Source: Corynebacterium parakroppenstedtii
GTDB taxonomy: Bacteria; Actinomycetota; Actinomycetes; Mycobacteriales; Mycobacteriaceae
DNA: 64,000 nt
Assembly: GCF_019754935.1 (NCBI RefSeq)
Contig: NZ_JAGSOA010000001.1
Span: forward strand, 1,054,001 to 1,118,000
Reading direction: 5' to 3'
The notes under the pieces are model-generated. The model was given only the letters and a program-made list of their open reading frames with translations, had not been told where the DNA came from and ran no database searches. Within the stretch, counting starts at the first letter, position 1. The number at the start of each line of letters is the position of its first letter. The translations under genes were made by a program, and so were the position numbers. Below, one piece after another: positions 44,719-56,563 of the stretch.

Positions 44719-44968
44719 GACGATTCCTTCGGGGTCTTCGGGACGGTTTTAGTGCGATGGCCGAGTGCGGTGTCCGTTGCGAACCGTTTGTCGTTGTTGC
44801 CGTTCTTATTCGGCTTGTCGACGCTCGCTCTCGGCCTCTAATTGATGTGTTCCGCTGAAGCCCGAAATGTTCCCTGATACGAAGAATTCTCGACGGGGGT
44901 GGTGTGTGCGGCGATGGGTGACCGTCGAGCTCGCCCATCAATCGTCCTGTCGATCAGCTCTGTGTTTA

Positions 44969-46270
44969 CTAGTTCGCTGGGTCGAGTTTGAGCTGGTCCG
45001 CGAGTTCGTCGGCCGAAAAATATGAACTTTGAGCGCCCTGCTTGGTCGCAGCGCGAGATGCAACGAACGTCGCTAACCCGGCGGAATCCAGCAGACTTCG
45101 TCCGGAGGCTATCGATGCGGCGACCGTCCCCATAAAGCAATCGCCACACCCGGTTGAATCGACTGCATCGACTGGATATCCCTGCACATACACGCCATTA
45201 GTAGTGAGGGCGGTGGGGTTGGCGCGATCGCTCCGGTTCACGTCACTCGTCGGATTACCGTCACCGCTATCTAAGGAATCCTCAGACTCCACGACAAAAC
45301 AGCCCTTCGGACCGAGCGTCACAATCAAGCCTCTAAGGCCCATTGTGGCTACTAGCCGCGTCGCTGTCGTGAACAGGCCATTTTCGCTGGCACCATCTTC
45401 TTTAGCCATGCTGCTTGCGGAGTCGCGAACAGTAGGAGCGTCCGCGGGCTTTGCGTCGGCATGCTCGTCGACCTTAGATCCGGCTACGTTAGCCAATCCC
45501 CCTCGTTCCTGCGTCGGCAATTGGGCGAATTCATACCGCTCCCCTAGAGCTCGCAGCTCAATCTCATTCACGACCACAATATCGACCCCACTCAACAGCG
45601 CCGGGTCGACGTCGATAATTGGAGAATAATTCAAAATAATCTGCGGTGCACGGCGAGTTCCTCGTTCATCGCGACCATTATTCCGGTGTTGATGGGGCGC
45701 ATAGTGTTGGTCGACGTATGCCCTTGTTTCAGTATTTGCGTCGAAAGCAGAGCGAGCCACATCGATCGCGGCCGCAACCACACTCGCGGGAGATTCAAAG
45801 CCGAGCGCGACAACATCCGCGGACTGCAGAACATCCGCAGCCGCCTGCAGGTCCGCCCGCGACACGCTCCGATTCGCGCCCGCCGAGTACACGATCGTGT
45901 TCTCACCAGCCGCATTCACCGTGATCAGCGCGGTCCCGGTGGGCAAATCGCGAGCCACAACCCTCGACGTATCGACCCCCGCATCCCCCAAACTTCGCAG
46001 CACAAAACTCCCATAAGCATCATGGCCAACCGCGCCCACCATCGCGACATCCGCCCCAATCTTCGACGCCGCGACCGCCTGATTCGAGGACTTACCGCCG
46101 GGACCATACCTCAGGTCAGCGGCCGGGACCGTTGCCCCGGGAGCTGGGAATTCCTCGACCCGCGCAGTCAGATCGGCGTTGAGCGAGCCGACGACGGTGA
46201 CTTTTCCCGGCGACGACATTACGGATGTGAGGATTTCTTTGACGTTCGAGAGGTCTGGATTGCTTTTCAT
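44969..46270 (-). CDS. rbsK: Ribokinase-like PfkB sugar kinase
   Basis: 433 residues against about 300 for ribokinases. Conserved parts: VTVVGSLNADLTARVEEFPAPGATV and YGPGGKSSNQAVAASKIGADVAMVGAVGHDAYG (PfkB signature 1, sugar site), VIVNEIELRALGE, LIVTLGPKGCFVVE and the catalytic signature VDSTGCGDCFMGTVAASIASG (Asp base). The extra length is two inserts, about residues 175-205 (QHYAPHQHRNNGRDERGTRR) and about 240-300, polar and probably surface loops. The start is uncertain: MSSPGKVTVVGS at 46219 is an alternative, and neither has a good ribosome site. No ribose transporter or regulator is adjacent, so the substrate (ribose or another sugar or nucleoside) is open. Confidence 0.75.
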   Translation of the reverse strand: MKSNPDLSNVKEILTSVMSSPGKVTVVGSLNADLTARVEEFPAPGATVPAADLRYGPGGKSSNQAVAASKIGADVAMVGAVGHDAYGSFVLRSLGDAGVDTSRVVARDLPTGTALITVNAAGENTIVYSAGANRSVSRADLQAAADVLQSADVVALGFESPASVVAAAIDVARSAFDANTETRAYVDQHYAPHQHRNNGRDERGTRRAPQIILNYSPIIDVDPALLSGVDIVVVNEIELRALGERYEFAQLPTQERGGLANVAGSKVDEHADAKPADAPTVRDSASSMAKEDGASENGLFTTATRLVATMGLRGLIVTLGPKGCFVVESEDSLDSGDGNPTSDVNRSDRANPTALTTNGVYVQGYPVDAVDSTGCGDCFMGTVAASIASGRSLLDSAGLATFVASRAATKQGAQSSYFSADELADQLKLDPAN

Positions 46271-46454
46271 AGTTCGTTTATAGGTCTGGTGAGGTTAGGT
46301 GAGTGCTTACGTATGAGCGTGGAGCTTACCCGGCACGATTTGCAAGGCTTACCGCGCAAGATGGGTGTGGTCTCTTATGTAGGACCGGTATAAGTAGCAT
46401 ACGGAACGAATTTCCCCTTCGATGCACGAGAAACTAGGCCTTCGCTCTCTCCGA

Positions 46455-46600
46455 CGGCAAATGTGCGGGGAAATATCGGGTGCCCAACTAAAAAGTGCGG
46501 GGGTATAGGGGCGAAAAATGACCGAAAATCGACCATATATCCCCGCAGTTTTCCCTGAGGTCGAACAAAGTGGGCTATTCCCCCGCAGTTTTCGGCTGGA
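46455..46600. repeat. Dispersed inverted-repeat element, copy C
   Basis: Direct units ATGTGCGGGGAAATAT (46461) and AAAGTGCGGGGGTATAGG (46492), spacer CGAAAAATGACCGAAAATCG (46512-46531), then inverted units CCATATATCCCCGCAGTTTT (46533) and CTATTCCCCCGCAGTTTTCG (46575). The outer flanks of copies A and B are absent. It occupies the gap between rpoC and the kinase gene. Confidence 0.8.
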
Positions 46601-46742
46601 ACGTTTACGCATGCCCGCGCTTCCCCGCGATCACACGCGTTCGCACTACACAACTCACATGAGAACCTAAACGCCCTTCCCCACACACCTCTCTCAGCCA
46701 CGAAAACCTAGCAAGCGCCGACAGAATCCAATTAAAAATAGA

Positions 46743-46780
46743 AAATGCCCGGGTGCGAGATAACTCGCACCCGGGCATTT
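46743..46780. terminator. Strong hairpin terminator after rpoC
   Basis: A perfect 17-bp stem (46743-46759 and 46764-46780) with a four-base loop, flanked on the minus strand by TTTTC and a T-rich stretch. It lies about 90 bases past the rpoC stop. Both sides are A/T-rich, so it may act in either direction. Confidence 0.9.
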
Positions 46781-46871
46781 GCCGATAAATCATTTTTGAG
46801 AGGCAGCACGCCGGCGGCACGCTGGCCGGCTAACCGGCCCGCCAGCAACGAATCACCCCTCAAAGGCTCAC

Positions 46872-49800
46872 CTAGCTGATATCGCCGAAGCCTCCATCAA
46901 AGCCCTGGTCATCCAGGCGAACGGCCGCACCGGTGAATTCGCCGTATGCACCATCTTCGCCGTAGAAGCCGTCGCCGTAGCTGGTGTTCATGGAGAACGC
47001 CTGCGCACGGGCCTCCTCGGTGGGCTCAACCGAGATGTTCCGGTAGCGGGAGATGCCCGTACCAGCCGGAATGAGCTTACCGATGATCACGTTCTCTTTC
47101 AGCCCGATGAGCTTATCGGACCGCTTGTTGATCGCCGCATCGGTCAGGACACGCGTGGTCTCCTGGAACGATGCTGCCGACAACCAGGATTCCGTGGCCA
47201 ACGACGCCTTGGTGATGCCCATGATCTCCTGACGGAAGGAGGCACCCTGACCACCATTCGTCGCGACGGCTTTGTTAATAGCTCGCGCTTCGTTCCGGTC
47301 AACCAGACTGCCCGGCAGGAACTCGGTGTCTCCTGACTCGACGACAGTCACGCGACGCAGCATCTGGCGGACGATAATCTCGATGTGTTTGTCGTGAATC
47401 GCCACGCCCTGGTCACGGTAGACCTTCTGCACCTGTTCGATGAGGTGCTTCTGCACACCCTGCACACCCTCGACCTGAAGGACTTCGTGCGGATCGGGGG
47501 CACCACGCAACAGCGGCTGGCCTGCGACAACATGGTCGCCAGTACGCAGCTGGTGTTCGAATCCACCGGGTTCCTGGGTCACTGCCAAACCCTGGCGCTT
47601 CGACAGCTTCTCGTACACGACCTCGTCCTGGCCTTCGTCAGGCGTGATGGTCAGCGTGTAGAAGTTGCCGTCGTCCTCAAGCTTGATCGTTCCGTCGGCC
47701 GAAGCGATCGGCGCCTGGTTCTTGGGCACACGAGCCTCGAACAGCTCCTGAACACGCGGCAGACCACCGGTGATGTCGCCACCGACACCACCTTGGTGGA
47801 ACGTACGCATGGTCAGCTGCGTGCCGGGCTCACCAATGGACTGCGCGGCGACGATACCGACGGCTTCTCCGATGTCCACCTTCTGGCCGGTGGCCATGGA
47901 ACGTCCGTAGCAGGTCGCGCACACGCCGGTGGCGGTTTGGCACATCATGACTGTCCGGACAGTAGCTGTTCGCACGCCCTCGGCAACCATCTTCTTGGCT
48001 TCGGCATCGCCGACGAAAGCGCCACGCTCGTAAATAACGTCGCCCTTGTCGTTGACAGCGTCTTTGGCCAGATAACGGCCGACCAACGCGGTCTCCAAGA
48101 AGTCAGCGCGGGTGAATTCTCCCGTTTCGTTGCCCTCGGCGTCCAACACCGGCTTCGCGACGTCGACATCCAGGCCCTTATCGGTGCCGCAGTCGTCTTC
48201 GCGCACGATGACGTCCTGAGCAACGTCGACAAGACGACGGGTGAGGTAACCGGAGTCGGCGGTACGCAGAGCGGTGTCGGCCAGGCCCTTACGGGAGCCG
48301 TGCGAGTTGTTGAAGTACTCCAGCACCGAGAGGCCCTCGCGGAAGGAGGTCTTGATCGGGCGGGTGATGTAGTCACCGCGCGAGTTCGTGACCATGCCCT
48401 TCATACCGGCCAGCGTCCAGATCTGGCGCATGTTACCGGCGGCACCGGACTTCACGATCATCGGGATCGGGTTGTCGTCGGGGTAGATCTTCTCAACGGA
48501 CTCACCAACGAAGTCGGTGCATTCCTTCCAGAGGTCAACGAGGGAGCGGTAACGCTCTTCGTTGTTGATCTTGCCTCGAGCGAGCTTCTTCTCGATGGTC
48601 GCGGCCTGCTTCTCGTACCGCTGCAGGATTTCTTCCTTGTTGGGAAGAACGAGCACGTCGTCCATGGAGATGGTGACGCAGGACCGGGTTGCCCAGTAGA
48701 AACCGGCGTCCTTCATCTTGTCGACGGTCTGCGCGACGGTGATCATTGGGTACCGCGCGGCGAGGTCGTTGATGATGACGGCCTGCGCCTTCTTCGCCAT
48801 GACACCGTTGACGAACGGGTAGTTCCACGGCAGCAGCTCGTTGAACATGATGCGTCCGAGGGTCGTGTGGGCGGTCCACTTCTGGCCGCGCTGCCATCCG
48901 TCGGGGAACAGTTCTGCCTCGATGTCCTCCGGCGGGCGGAGGTGGCTGATGCGCACCTCGATCGGCGCCTGGAGCCCAAGCACTCCGCGGTCGCGCGCCA
49001 TGAGGGCCTCGGCGAAGGACGAGTAGGTACCCCTCTTCGGGCCGTTCTCGTCGGCTTCGTGGTAGGCGCCTTCACCACCGAGCTGGTCCTCGCCCTTTTC
49101 CAGGGTGAGGAAGTACAGGCCGGTCACCATGTCCAAACGTGGCATGGCCAGTGGTTTACCGGATGCCGGGGACAGAATGTTGTTGGAGGCGAGCATGAGC
49201 ACGCGGGCCTCAGCCTGAGCTTCTGCGGATAGCGGCAGGTGGACAGCCATCTGGTCACCGTCGAAGTCAGCGTTGAAGGCCTCACAGGCCAAGGGGTGCA
49301 GCTGGATAGCTTTACCCTCGACGAGAACTGGCTCGAACGCCTGAATACCCAAGCGGTGCAGCGTCGGTGCACGGTTGAGCATGACGGGGTGTTCCGCGAT
49401 GGCTTCTTCGAGGACGTCCCACACTTCGGGGCGCTGACGCTCCACCATCCGCTTCGCGGAGCGAATGTTCTGAGCATAGGACTTCTCGACCAGGCGCTTC
49501 ATGACGAATGGCTTGAACAGCTCCAACGCCATGAGCTTCGGCAGACCGCATTGGTGCAGTTTCAGCTGCGGGCCGACGATAATAACCGAACGGCCGGAGT
49601 AGTCCACACGCTTACCCAGCAGGTTCTGACGGAAGCGTCCTTGCTTACCTTTCAGCAGGTCAGAGAGGGACTTCAGTGGGCGGTTGCCGGGGCCCGTGAC
49701 CGGGCGTCCGCGACGGCCGTTATCGAATAGCGCGTCGACGGATTCCTGAAGCATGCGCTTTTCGTTGTTCACGATGATCTCGGGCGCGCCGAGGTCAATC

Positions 49801-50870
49801 ATGCGCTTCAAGCGGTTGTTGCGGTTGATGACGCGACGGTACAGGTCGTTGAGGTCCGACGTCGCAAAGCGGCCACCGTCGAGCTGAACCATTGGGCGGA
49901 GCTCGGGCGGGATCACCGGGATGGCGTCCAAGACCATCGCTGCCGGGTCATTACCGGAGCGCAAGAAGGCGGCGACAACGCGCAGGCGCTTGAGTGCGCG
50001 AACCTGCTTTTGTCCCTTGCCGTCACGAATAACCTCGCGGAGTTTCTCCGCTTCTTCTTCGAGGTCAAAGTTCTTAATCAGCGTCTGGATGGCTTCTGCA
50101 CCCATGCCGCCGGTGAAGTAGTCCTCGTAGCGGTCGACGAGTTCGGAGTAGATGGTTTCGTCGACGATCATCTGCTTGGGGGCAAGCTTGATGAACGTGT
50201 TCCAGATCTCGTCGAGCCGGTCGATTTCACGCTCAGCACGCTCACGGATGTGGCGCATTTCACGCTCAGCGGCATTCTGAACCTTGCGCTTGGCATCGGC
50301 TTTCGCACCGTTGGATTCAAGCTCTTTGAGGTCTTCTTCCAGCTTTTGCTGGCGCTCCGCGAGCTCTTCGTCGCGGTCGGCTTCGACCTCTTTCTTCTCC
50401 ATGAACATGTCGGCTTCGAGGGTTTCCTGGTCCGTGTGACGGGCCTCCTCATCCACCGAGGTGATGATGTTCGCGGCGAAGTAGATGATCTTTTCCAGAT
50501 CTTTTGGCGCGAGGTCAAGCAGGTACCCCAAGCGTGAGGGCACGCCCTTGAAGTACCAGATGTGCGTGACGGGCGCGGCCAGCTCGATGTGGCCCATGCG
50601 CTCGCGGCGGACCTTGGATTTGGTCACTTCCACGCCGCAGCGTTCACAGACGATGCCCTTGTACCGGACACGCTTGTATTTACCGCAGGCACATTCCCAG
50701 TCGCGGGTTGGCCCGAAGATACGTTCGCAGAACAGGCCGTCCTTCTCGGGTTTGAGCGTGCGGTAGTTAATGGTCTCGGGCTTTTTGACCTCGCCGTGTG
50801 ACCAGCGACGGATGTCATCGGCCGTGGCGAGACCGATGCGGAGCTCGTCGAAAAGATTGACGTCGAGCAC
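46872..50870 (-). CDS. rpoC: RNA polymerase beta-prime subunit
   Basis: 1332 residues from the GTG at 50870 (AAGGA six bases upstream), giving the actinobacterial start (V)[23 protein letters not shown]. Zinc ribbon [23 protein letters not shown], catalytic [16 protein letters not shown] with three Asp residues binding magnesium, bridge/trigger regions [16 protein letters not shown] (second zinc site) and [21 protein letters not shown]. The lineage insert near residues 150-230 is coiled and charged ([18 protein letters not shown]). Catalytic centre of transcription. 66 bases downstream of rpoB. Confidence 0.97.
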   Translation of the reverse strand: MLDVNLFDELRIGLATADDIRRWSHGEVKKPETINYRTLKPEKDGLFCERIFGPTRDWECACGKYKRVRYKGIVCERCGVEVTKSKVRRERMGHIELAAPVTHIWYFKGVPSRLGYLLDLAPKDLEKIIYFAANIITSVDEEARHTDQETLEADMFMEKKEVEADRDEELAERQQKLEEDLKELESNGAKADAKRKVQNAAEREMRHIRERAEREIDRLDEIWNTFIKLAPKQMIVDETIYSELVDRYEDYFTGGMGAEAIQTLIKNFDLEEEAEKLREVIRDGKGQKQVRALKRLRVVAAFLRSGNDPAAMVLDAIPVIPPELRPMVQLDGGRFATSDLNDLYRRVINRNNRLKRMIDLGAPEIIVNNEKRMLQESVDALFDNGRRGRPVTGPGNRPLKSLSDLLKGKQGRFRQNLLGKRVDYSGRSVIIVGPQLKLHQCGLPKLMALELFKPFVMKRLVEKSYAQNIRSAKRMVERQRPEVWDVLEEAIAEHPVMLNRAPTLHRLGIQAFEPVLVEGKAIQLHPLACEAFNADFDGDQMAVHLPLSAEAQAEARVLMLASNNILSPASGKPLAMPRLDMVTGLYFLTLEKGEDQLGGEGAYHEADENGPKRGTYSSFAEALMARDRGVLGLQAPIEVRISHLRPPEDIEAELFPDGWQRGQKWTAHTTLGRIMFNELLPWNYPFVNGVMAKKAQAVIINDLAARYPMITVAQTVDKMKDAGFYWATRSCVTISMDDVLVLPNKEEILQRYEKQAATIEKKLARGKINNEERYRSLVDLWKECTDFVGESVEKIYPDDNPIPMIVKSGAAGNMRQIWTLAGMKGMVTNSRGDYITRPIKTSFREGLSVLEYFNNSHGSRKGLADTALRTADSGYLTRRLVDVAQDVIVREDDCGTDKGLDVDVAKPVLDAEGNETGEFTRADFLETALVGRYLAKDAVNDKGDVIYERGAFVGDAEAKKMVAEGVRTATVRTVMMCQTATGVCATCYGRSMATGQKVDIGEAVGIVAAQSIGEPGTQLTMRTFHQGGVGGDITGGLPRVQELFEARVPKNQAPIASADGTIKLEDDGNFYTLTITPDEGQDEVVYEKLSKRQGLAVTQEPGGFEHQLRTGDHVVAGQPLLRGAPDPHEVLQVEGVQGVQKHLIEQVQKVYRDQGVAIHDKHIEIIVRQMLRRVTVVESGDTEFLPGSLVDRNEARAINKAVATNGGQGASFRQEIMGITKASLATESWLSAASFQETTRVLTDAAINKRSDKLIGLKENVIIGKLIPAGTGISRYRNISVEPTEEARAQAFSMNTSYGDGFYGEDGAYGEFTGAAVRLDDQGFDGGFGDIS

Positions 50871-50936
50871 GTAACGTCCTTTCCCCTCGTTCACGAGGGT
50901 TGTTCGGATGATTACTGGTTACTAGTTGGGAGGTCT

Positions 50937-53900
50937 CTACACCGCGTCGGCGTCGAAGCGTTCGTCGCGGGAGAGGTTAATACCCAAGGATGCGTTGGCT
51001 TGGTCGAGGTCGTCATCGTCGGCACCCAGATCAACCGGGGTTCCGTCGGCGGACAAGACCTCAACGTTGAGGCACAGAGACTGCAGCTCTTTGAGCAACA
51101 CTTTGAAGGACTCCGGAATTCCCGGATCCGGGATGTTGTCGCCCTTCACGATGGCTTCGTACACCTTGACACGTCCGACGACGTCGTCGGACTTGATGGT
51201 CAGGAGTTCCTGCAGCGTGTAGGCGGCGCCGTAGGCCTGCATGGCCCAGACTTCCATCTCACCGAAGCGCTGACCACCGAACTGTGCCTTACCACCGAGC
51301 GGCTGCTGGGTGATCATGGAGTACGGGCCGGTGGACCGGGCGTGGATCTTCTCGTCGACCAGGTGGTGCAGCTTCAGCATGTACATGTAGCCCACGGAGA
51401 TCGGCTGCTGGAAGGGCTCGCCCGTCCGGCCGTCGATCAGGGTGGATTTGCCGAATTCGTTGACCATTTGGTCGCCGTCGCGGTTAGGCCGCGAGGAACG
51501 CATCAGTCCGGACAGCTCTTCGTTGGTCGTGCCGTCGAACACCGGGGTGGCAACGCGGGAATCGGCGGGGACGTCGTAGAGGTCCTCGGGCAGCGTTTCC
51601 AGCATGGCCTTGACCGCCGGGTCCTGTGACTCCGGGTCAACCTTCCACCCGGATTTCGCCAGCATACCGAGGTGAACTTCCAGCACCTGGCCGATGTTCA
51701 TACGACGTGGCACACCGTGCGTGTTCAGAATGATGTCGACTGGCGTTCCGTCGGGCAGGAACGGCATGTCCTCGGCAGGCAAGATCTTGCCGACGACACC
51801 CTTGTTGCCGTGGCGGCCGGAGAGCTTATCGCCGTCCTGGATCTTGCGCTTCTGGGCGACGTACACGCGGACCATCTGGTTAACGCCAGGCGCGAGGTCG
51901 TCGTCGTCTTCGCGGGAGAACACGCGAACGCCGATGACCTTGCCTGTTTCACCGTGCGGAACCTTCATCGAGGTGTCGCGAACTTCGCGGGCCTTCTCGC
52001 CGAAGATGGCGCGGAGGAGGCGCTCTTCCGGCGTCAGCTCGGTTTCACCCTTCGGGGTGACCTTGCCGACGAGGATATCGCCGTCGCGAACGTCAGCGCC
52101 GATGCGGACGATACCGCGTTCGTCGAGGTCAGCGAGGATATCTTCCGAAGCGTTCGGGATATCGCGCGTGATTTCCTCCGGCCCCAGCTTGGTGTCGCGG
52201 GCGTCGATCTCATGTTCCTCAATGTGGATTGAGGTGAGGACATCTTCCTCGACAATCCGCTGGTTGAGGATGATGGCGTCCTCGTAGTTGTGGCCTTCCC
52301 ATGGCATGAACGCCACGAGCAGGTTACGGCCCAGAGCCATCTCACCGTTCTCGGTGCCGGGGCCGTCGGCGAGGGCTTGTCCCTCTTCGATGCGGTCGCC
52401 GGCCTCAACGAGGGGCTTCTGGTTATAGCAGGTCCCCTGGTTGGTGCGCTCGAATTTACGCAGGAGGAAGGTGTCGCGCTGGCCGTCGTCGCCAAGGGTG
52501 GTGATGAAGTCTGCACACACAGTTTCGACGACACCCGGGCGGCGGGCGATCACAACATCGCCGGCGTCGTGGGCGGCGCGCAGTTCCATACCAGTGCCGA
52601 CGAAGGGCGCTTCGTTGCGCAGCAGCGGCACAGCCTGACGCTGCATGTTCGCACCCATGAGGGCACGGTTGGCGTCGTCGTGCTCCAGGAACGGAATCAT
52701 GGCGGTAGCCACAGACACCATCTGGCGCGGGGACACATCCATGTAGTCCACTTCGCTTGCGGGGACGACCTCGACGTTCCCGCCTTTCATTCGGACCGCG
52801 ACGGTGTCCTCAACGAAGCGGCCTTCGGAGTCCATCTTCGTGTTGGCCTGAGCGACGATGTGCCGGTCTTCCTCATCAGCGGTGAGGTAGTCAACAACGT
52901 CAGTGGCCTGACCGTCTTCGACGCGACGGTACGGCGTCTCGATGAAACCGAACGGGTTAACGCGTGCGTAGGACGCGAGGGAGCCGATCAAACCAATGTT
53001 CGGACCCTCAGGCGTCTCAATCGGGCACATGCGGCCGTAGTGCGAGGCGTGGACGTCACGAACATCCAGGCCGGCACGTTCACGCGACAGACCGCCAGGC
53101 CCAAGAGCGGATAGACGACGCTTGTGCGTCAGGCCAGACAGGGAGTTGTTCTGGTCCATGAACTGCGACAACTGCGACGTTCCGAAGAACTCGCGGATCG
53201 CGGCCGACACGGGACGCACGTTGATCAGCGAGGTCGGCGTGATGGATTCCGCATCCTGCGTGGTCATGCGTTCACGCACGACACGCTCCATACGCGACAA
53301 GCCGACGCGAACCTGGTTCTGAACCAGCTCGCCGACAGTGCGCAGGCGGCGGTTACCGAAGTGATCGATATCGTCCGTGCTGATCATCAGCTCGGTGCCG
53401 TCGGGCGATTCCATCGTCCGCTCACCGGCGTGCAGACGCACCAAGTATTCAATGGTGGTCAGGATGTCTTCTTCAGTCAGGGTGTGCTCGCCAGTGGTGG
53501 AGCCGCCGCCCAAACCGAGCTTGCGGTTCACCTTGTAGCGGCCAACCTTCGCCAAGTCGTACCGCTTCGGGTTGAAGAAGCTGTTGTCCAGCAAAGCCTG
53601 AGCGGAATCGCGCGTGGGTGATTCACCCGGGCGCTGCTTGCGGTAAATCTCCAGGAGAGCTTCGTCGGTATTAGCGACGCCATCATGCTCGAGGGTGGAC
53701 ATCATGAGTTCGGAGAAACCGAAACGATCCGTGATGTCCTGCGTCGACAAGCCCAAAGCTTTCAACAGCACAGTGACAGGCTGGCGACGTTTACGGTCGA
53801 TGCGGACGCCGACGGTGTCGCGCTTGTCGATGTCGAACTCCAACCATGCACCGCGGGAAGGGATAACCTTGACGGAGTGCAGCGGGCGCTCGGTCGACTT

Positions 53901-54443
53901 GTCGATGGACTCGTCGAAGTACACGCCAGGAGAGCGAACCAACTGGGACACGATGACACGCTCGGTACCGTTGATGATGAACGTGCCTTTGTCCGTCATC
54001 ATTGGGAAATCACCAATGAAGACGGTCTGGCTTTTGATTTCGCCAGACATCGCGTTGGTGAATTCCGCCGTCACATAAAGCGGGGCGGAGTAGTTAATGT
54101 CCTTATCCTTGGCTTCATCGATCGTGTTCTTGACGTCGTCGAAGCGGGGCTCGGATAGGGTGAGGGACATGTTGCCGGAGTAGTCCTCAATAGGAGACAA
54201 CTCCTCTAGGATGTCCTCCAGGCCGCTGGTAATACGCGCGCCTTCTTCGGACTCAGCCTGCTTCTTAGCGCGCCATTCGGGTGCGCCAATAAGCCACGCG
54301 AACGAGTCGCGCTGCAGATCGAGGAGGCCAGGGACCTCGATCGGCTCTTTAATCTTCGCGAACGAGTAGCGTTTCGTCGCGCCGGGGATTCCGGACGTTA
54401 AACTGGTCTGGCGGGAGACTGCCAAGATGGGTCCTTCCAGCAC
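50937..54443 (-). CDS. rpoB: RNA polymerase beta subunit
   Basis: 1168 residues, GTG start giving (M)[50 protein letters not shown]. The rifampicin region reads [38 protein letters not shown], with the key Asp, His and Ser residues in wild-type form. Later conserved blocks: [49 protein letters not shown] and [33 protein letters not shown]. Upstream is a promoter-like pair at 54627-54654. Confidence 0.98.
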   Translation of the reverse strand: MLEGPILAVSRQTSLTSGIPGATKRYSFAKIKEPIEVPGLLDLQRDSFAWLIGAPEWRAKKQAESEEGARITSGLEDILEELSPIEDYSGNMSLTLSEPRFDDVKNTIDEAKDKDINYSAPLYVTAEFTNAMSGEIKSQTVFIGDFPMMTDKGTFIINGTERVIVSQLVRSPGVYFDESIDKSTERPLHSVKVIPSRGAWLEFDIDKRDTVGVRIDRKRRQPVTVLLKALGLSTQDITDRFGFSELMMSTLEHDGVANTDEALLEIYRKQRPGESPTRDSAQALLDNSFFNPKRYDLAKVGRYKVNRKLGLGGGSTTGEHTLTEEDILTTIEYLVRLHAGERTMESPDGTELMISTDDIDHFGNRRLRTVGELVQNQVRVGLSRMERVVRERMTTQDAESITPTSLINVRPVSAAIREFFGTSQLSQFMDQNNSLSGLTHKRRLSALGPGGLSRERAGLDVRDVHASHYGRMCPIETPEGPNIGLIGSLASYARVNPFGFIETPYRRVEDGQATDVVDYLTADEEDRHIVAQANTKMDSEGRFVEDTVAVRMKGGNVEVVPASEVDYMDVSPRQMVSVATAMIPFLEHDDANRALMGANMQRQAVPLLRNEAPFVGTGMELRAAHDAGDVVIARRPGVVETVCADFITTLGDDGQRDTFLLRKFERTNQGTCYNQKPLVEAGDRIEEGQALADGPGTENGEMALGRNLLVAFMPWEGHNYEDAIILNQRIVEEDVLTSIHIEEHEIDARDTKLGPEEITRDIPNASEDILADLDERGIVRIGADVRDGDILVGKVTPKGETELTPEERLLRAIFGEKAREVRDTSMKVPHGETGKVIGVRVFSREDDDDLAPGVNQMVRVYVAQKRKIQDGDKLSGRHGNKGVVGKILPAEDMPFLPDGTPVDIILNTHGVPRRMNIGQVLEVHLGMLAKSGWKVDPESQDPAVKAMLETLPEDLYDVPADSRVATPVFDGTTNEELSGLMRSSRPNRDGDQMVNEFGKSTLIDGRTGEPFQQPISVGYMYMLKLHHLVDEKIHARSTGPYSMITQQPLGGKAQFGGQRFGEMEVWAMQAYGAAYTLQELLTIKSDDVVGRVKVYEAIVKGDNIPDPGIPESFKVLLKELQSLCLNVEVLSADGTPVDLGADDDDLDQANASLGINLSRDERFDADAV

Positions 54444-54626
54444 CTCACGCGGGGTGACCGTGCTCGCTGTGGTTTGCCTGCGTGAAAAGAGTGAGTGTCT
54501 TCTTCCAAAAAGCGGATCATCCGTGGTTGGATATCACTAAAGGACCTTGTCAAATCCTGTTTTTGAAGGAATTGGTACAAGGCCTAAAAAGAAATCTGTG
54601 CACGGGGATCCAGCGCAACGGACTAT

Positions 54627-54654
54627 CTTATACTAGTTATGGCACCATGTCTAA
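54627..54654 (-). promoter_or_regulatory. Probable rpoB promoter
   Basis: On the minus strand TTAGAC (54649-54654) and TATAAG (54627-54632) are 16 bases apart, about 185 bases upstream of the rpoB start. Spacing and sequence fit a main-sigma promoter; the gap between rplL and rpoB also contains the rplJL terminator, so rpoB needs a promoter of its own. Confidence 0.45.
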
Positions 54655-54775
54655 TGGTTTTTTATCACTCTGCGGTGGGGCGCGCGGAGCTTTGCGTACA
54701 GCTCCGCGGTGAGGCGTCTGCGAAGTAACACTCTCCTACACCACCACCCTAGCGCCAACACCCTAATACATATGA

Positions 54776-54810
54776 CAAAACAGGGACCTTCCGTGGTGGG
54801 AAGCCCCTGT
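54776..54810 (-). terminator. Terminator of rplJ-rplL
   Basis: Arms 54780-54792 and 54798-54810 (ACAGGG..CTTCC / GGAAG..CCCTGT with small bulges) are followed on the minus strand by TTTTGT. It lies about 95 bases past the rplL stop. Confidence 0.65.
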
Positions 54811-54904
54811 TCGCTGTATTTACGCTGCGCACCGTTCCTGCACCGTTGAGGTGGGAATCGGATGCGCGGCGCGGTGCGCTGAGTTAATCGCGCATATCCC
54901 TGTC

Positions 54905-55291
<387 letters not shown>

Positions 55292-55364
55292 GATATGGCT
55301 TCCTTTCTACGCGTCTTCGTGTGGGAGGTTCCGTACCCGCCTGTCGGCGGCGAACCGACAGTGT

Positions 55365-55877
55365 TTACTTCTTCTCCTCGAGGGCCGCGGCCAGGCGTGC
55401 CATCTCGGAATGCGGTGCGCCCAGCAAGGACGCAACGTTTGCCAGAACGCCGTTGAATCCACCGGCGATCTTGGACAGTGTGGTCTCGCGGTTGTCCATA
55501 TCCGCGAGCTGCTGGACCTGCTCGGCCGTGAGAGCCGAACCATCCATTGTTCCGCCTTTAACCACGAAAGCGTCGTGGTCTGCGCCGAACTTCTTCATTG
55601 CCTTCGCGGCATCGACCGCTTCGCCATTGATGAATGCAATAGCGGTGGGGCCGTTAAGAAGTTCTTCGTCAAGACCTTCGACGCCAGCTTCGCGTGCGGC
55701 GAGCTTGATCATGGTGTTCTTGGCGACGGAGTATTCAACCTCAGCGCCAAGTTCCTTACGCAGCTCTGTCATCTCAGTAACGGACAGACCGCGGTATTCC
55801 GTCAGGATTGCACTGCTTGCGTTCTGGAAACGCGCAGTGAGCTCCTTGACAGCTGCAGTGTTCTTCGGGTTGGCCAT
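55365..55877 (-). CDS. rplJ: Ribosomal protein L10
   Basis: 170 residues from the ATG at 55877 (GGAGG upstream); the frame runs 32 codons further through the leader without a site. MANPKNTAAVKELTARFQNASSAILTEYRGLSVTEMTELRKELG, VEYSVAKNTMIKLAARE, GPTAIAFINGEAVDAAKAMKKF, VKGGTMDGSALTAEQVQQLADM. It anchors the L7/L12 stalk. In many bacteria L10 represses its own mRNA by binding a leader structure; a structured leader is present here (55925-56190). Confidence 0.97.
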   Translation of the reverse strand: MANPKNTAAVKELTARFQNASSAILTEYRGLSVTEMTELRKELGAEVEYSVAKNTMIKLAAREAGVEGLDEELLNGPTAIAFINGEAVDAAKAMKKFGADHDAFVVKGGTMDGSALTAEQVQQLADMDNRETTLSKIAGGFNGVLANVASLLGAPHSEMARLAAALEEKK

Positions 55878-55924
55878 GTACTCTCGCCTCCTTCCTTCGG
55901 TAAGTTTCACCGTCGGGGAGGCCC

Positions 55925-56190
55925 AATGAGTAACGCCCCGCACAGGAGGCGGGGCGCGCAATTCGTTCATCACCCTCTATTTCGTGTCAGGGCCTTACGA
56001 CGTTCACGTCGGTAATGCTCTGAACTTCGCACCGCCCGGCTGAAACCTTGTGTCCGGTTCGAACCTGGAGCGTGGTGATGAATACTTTGCGTTCGCGTTG
56101 TCTCCTGCGTGGGCCGTCACTCGGATGAGCAACACTTCGCTCAGATTTCCCTGAGGACCGACGGTCTGTGGTGAAACGTGAACTATCCTA
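55925..56190 (-). ncRNA. Structured 5' leader of rplJ, likely L10 autoregulatory element
   Basis: The minus-strand RNA contains a strong GC stem, GCCCCGC opposed by GCGGGGC (55936-55954), a palindrome GACCGTCGGTC (about 56156-56166) and the phrase ACGCAGGAGACAACGCG, wording I associate with actinobacterial L10 leaders. Position directly before rplJ supports this. Assignment is by memory of the family, not alignment; a plain leader is possible. Confidence 0.4.
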
Positions 56191-56490
56191 AAGTTCCTCG
56201 GTGGAGACTACACACCAAGTGCACATTTTCAAAATCGACGACGTTTGGGCGGGGTTTAGGTCGGCGCAGTTCCGATGTTCGAGACGACGCTCGAACGTCG
56301 CAGCCTCGTCGTCGGCAATTAGGCCTGCCGCCGGCTTGCCATCGACCCTAAATGCTTCGATTTACAAAAAGAAGGATTGTCATACATGTGCGTCTATAGT
56401 AGAAAAGCATAATCGGCACAGTTTTCGGCGTGCGTTTTGCCTGCGCAAAATTGGTGCGCATTCTTCGCGCGCGGTTGTGCCTGCACCACA
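56191..56490. other. Gap upstream of the 96-residue gene
   Basis: Contains one CGTCGGCA site (56310) beside several CGTCG words and an A/T-rich stretch near 56360-56420 that may be promoter for the gene at 56564 or, on the other strand, for rplJ. No gene seen. Confidence 0.35.
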
Positions 56491-56528
56491 TGACCATGTG
56501 TAATGCATGTGACCCCGTGTGATGCACA
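56491..56528 (+). repeat. 19-bp direct repeat in the promoter region of the 96-residue gene
   Basis: TGACCATGTGTAATGCATG (56491-56509) is followed at once by TGACCCCGTGTGATGCACA (56510-56528); 14 of 19 bases match. The pair ends 35 bases before the ATG at 56564, a typical operator position. Confidence 0.45.
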
Positions 56529-56563
56529 TTTGAAGTTTTACTGCCTCATTGAAGGAGCTATCA

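Noticed and set aside
50937..54443. Rifampicin-resistance change in rpoB (Ser in QNNSLSG)
   Set aside because: Ser at that place is, as I recall, normal in corynebacteria; the resistance-determining Asp, His and Ser are wild type.
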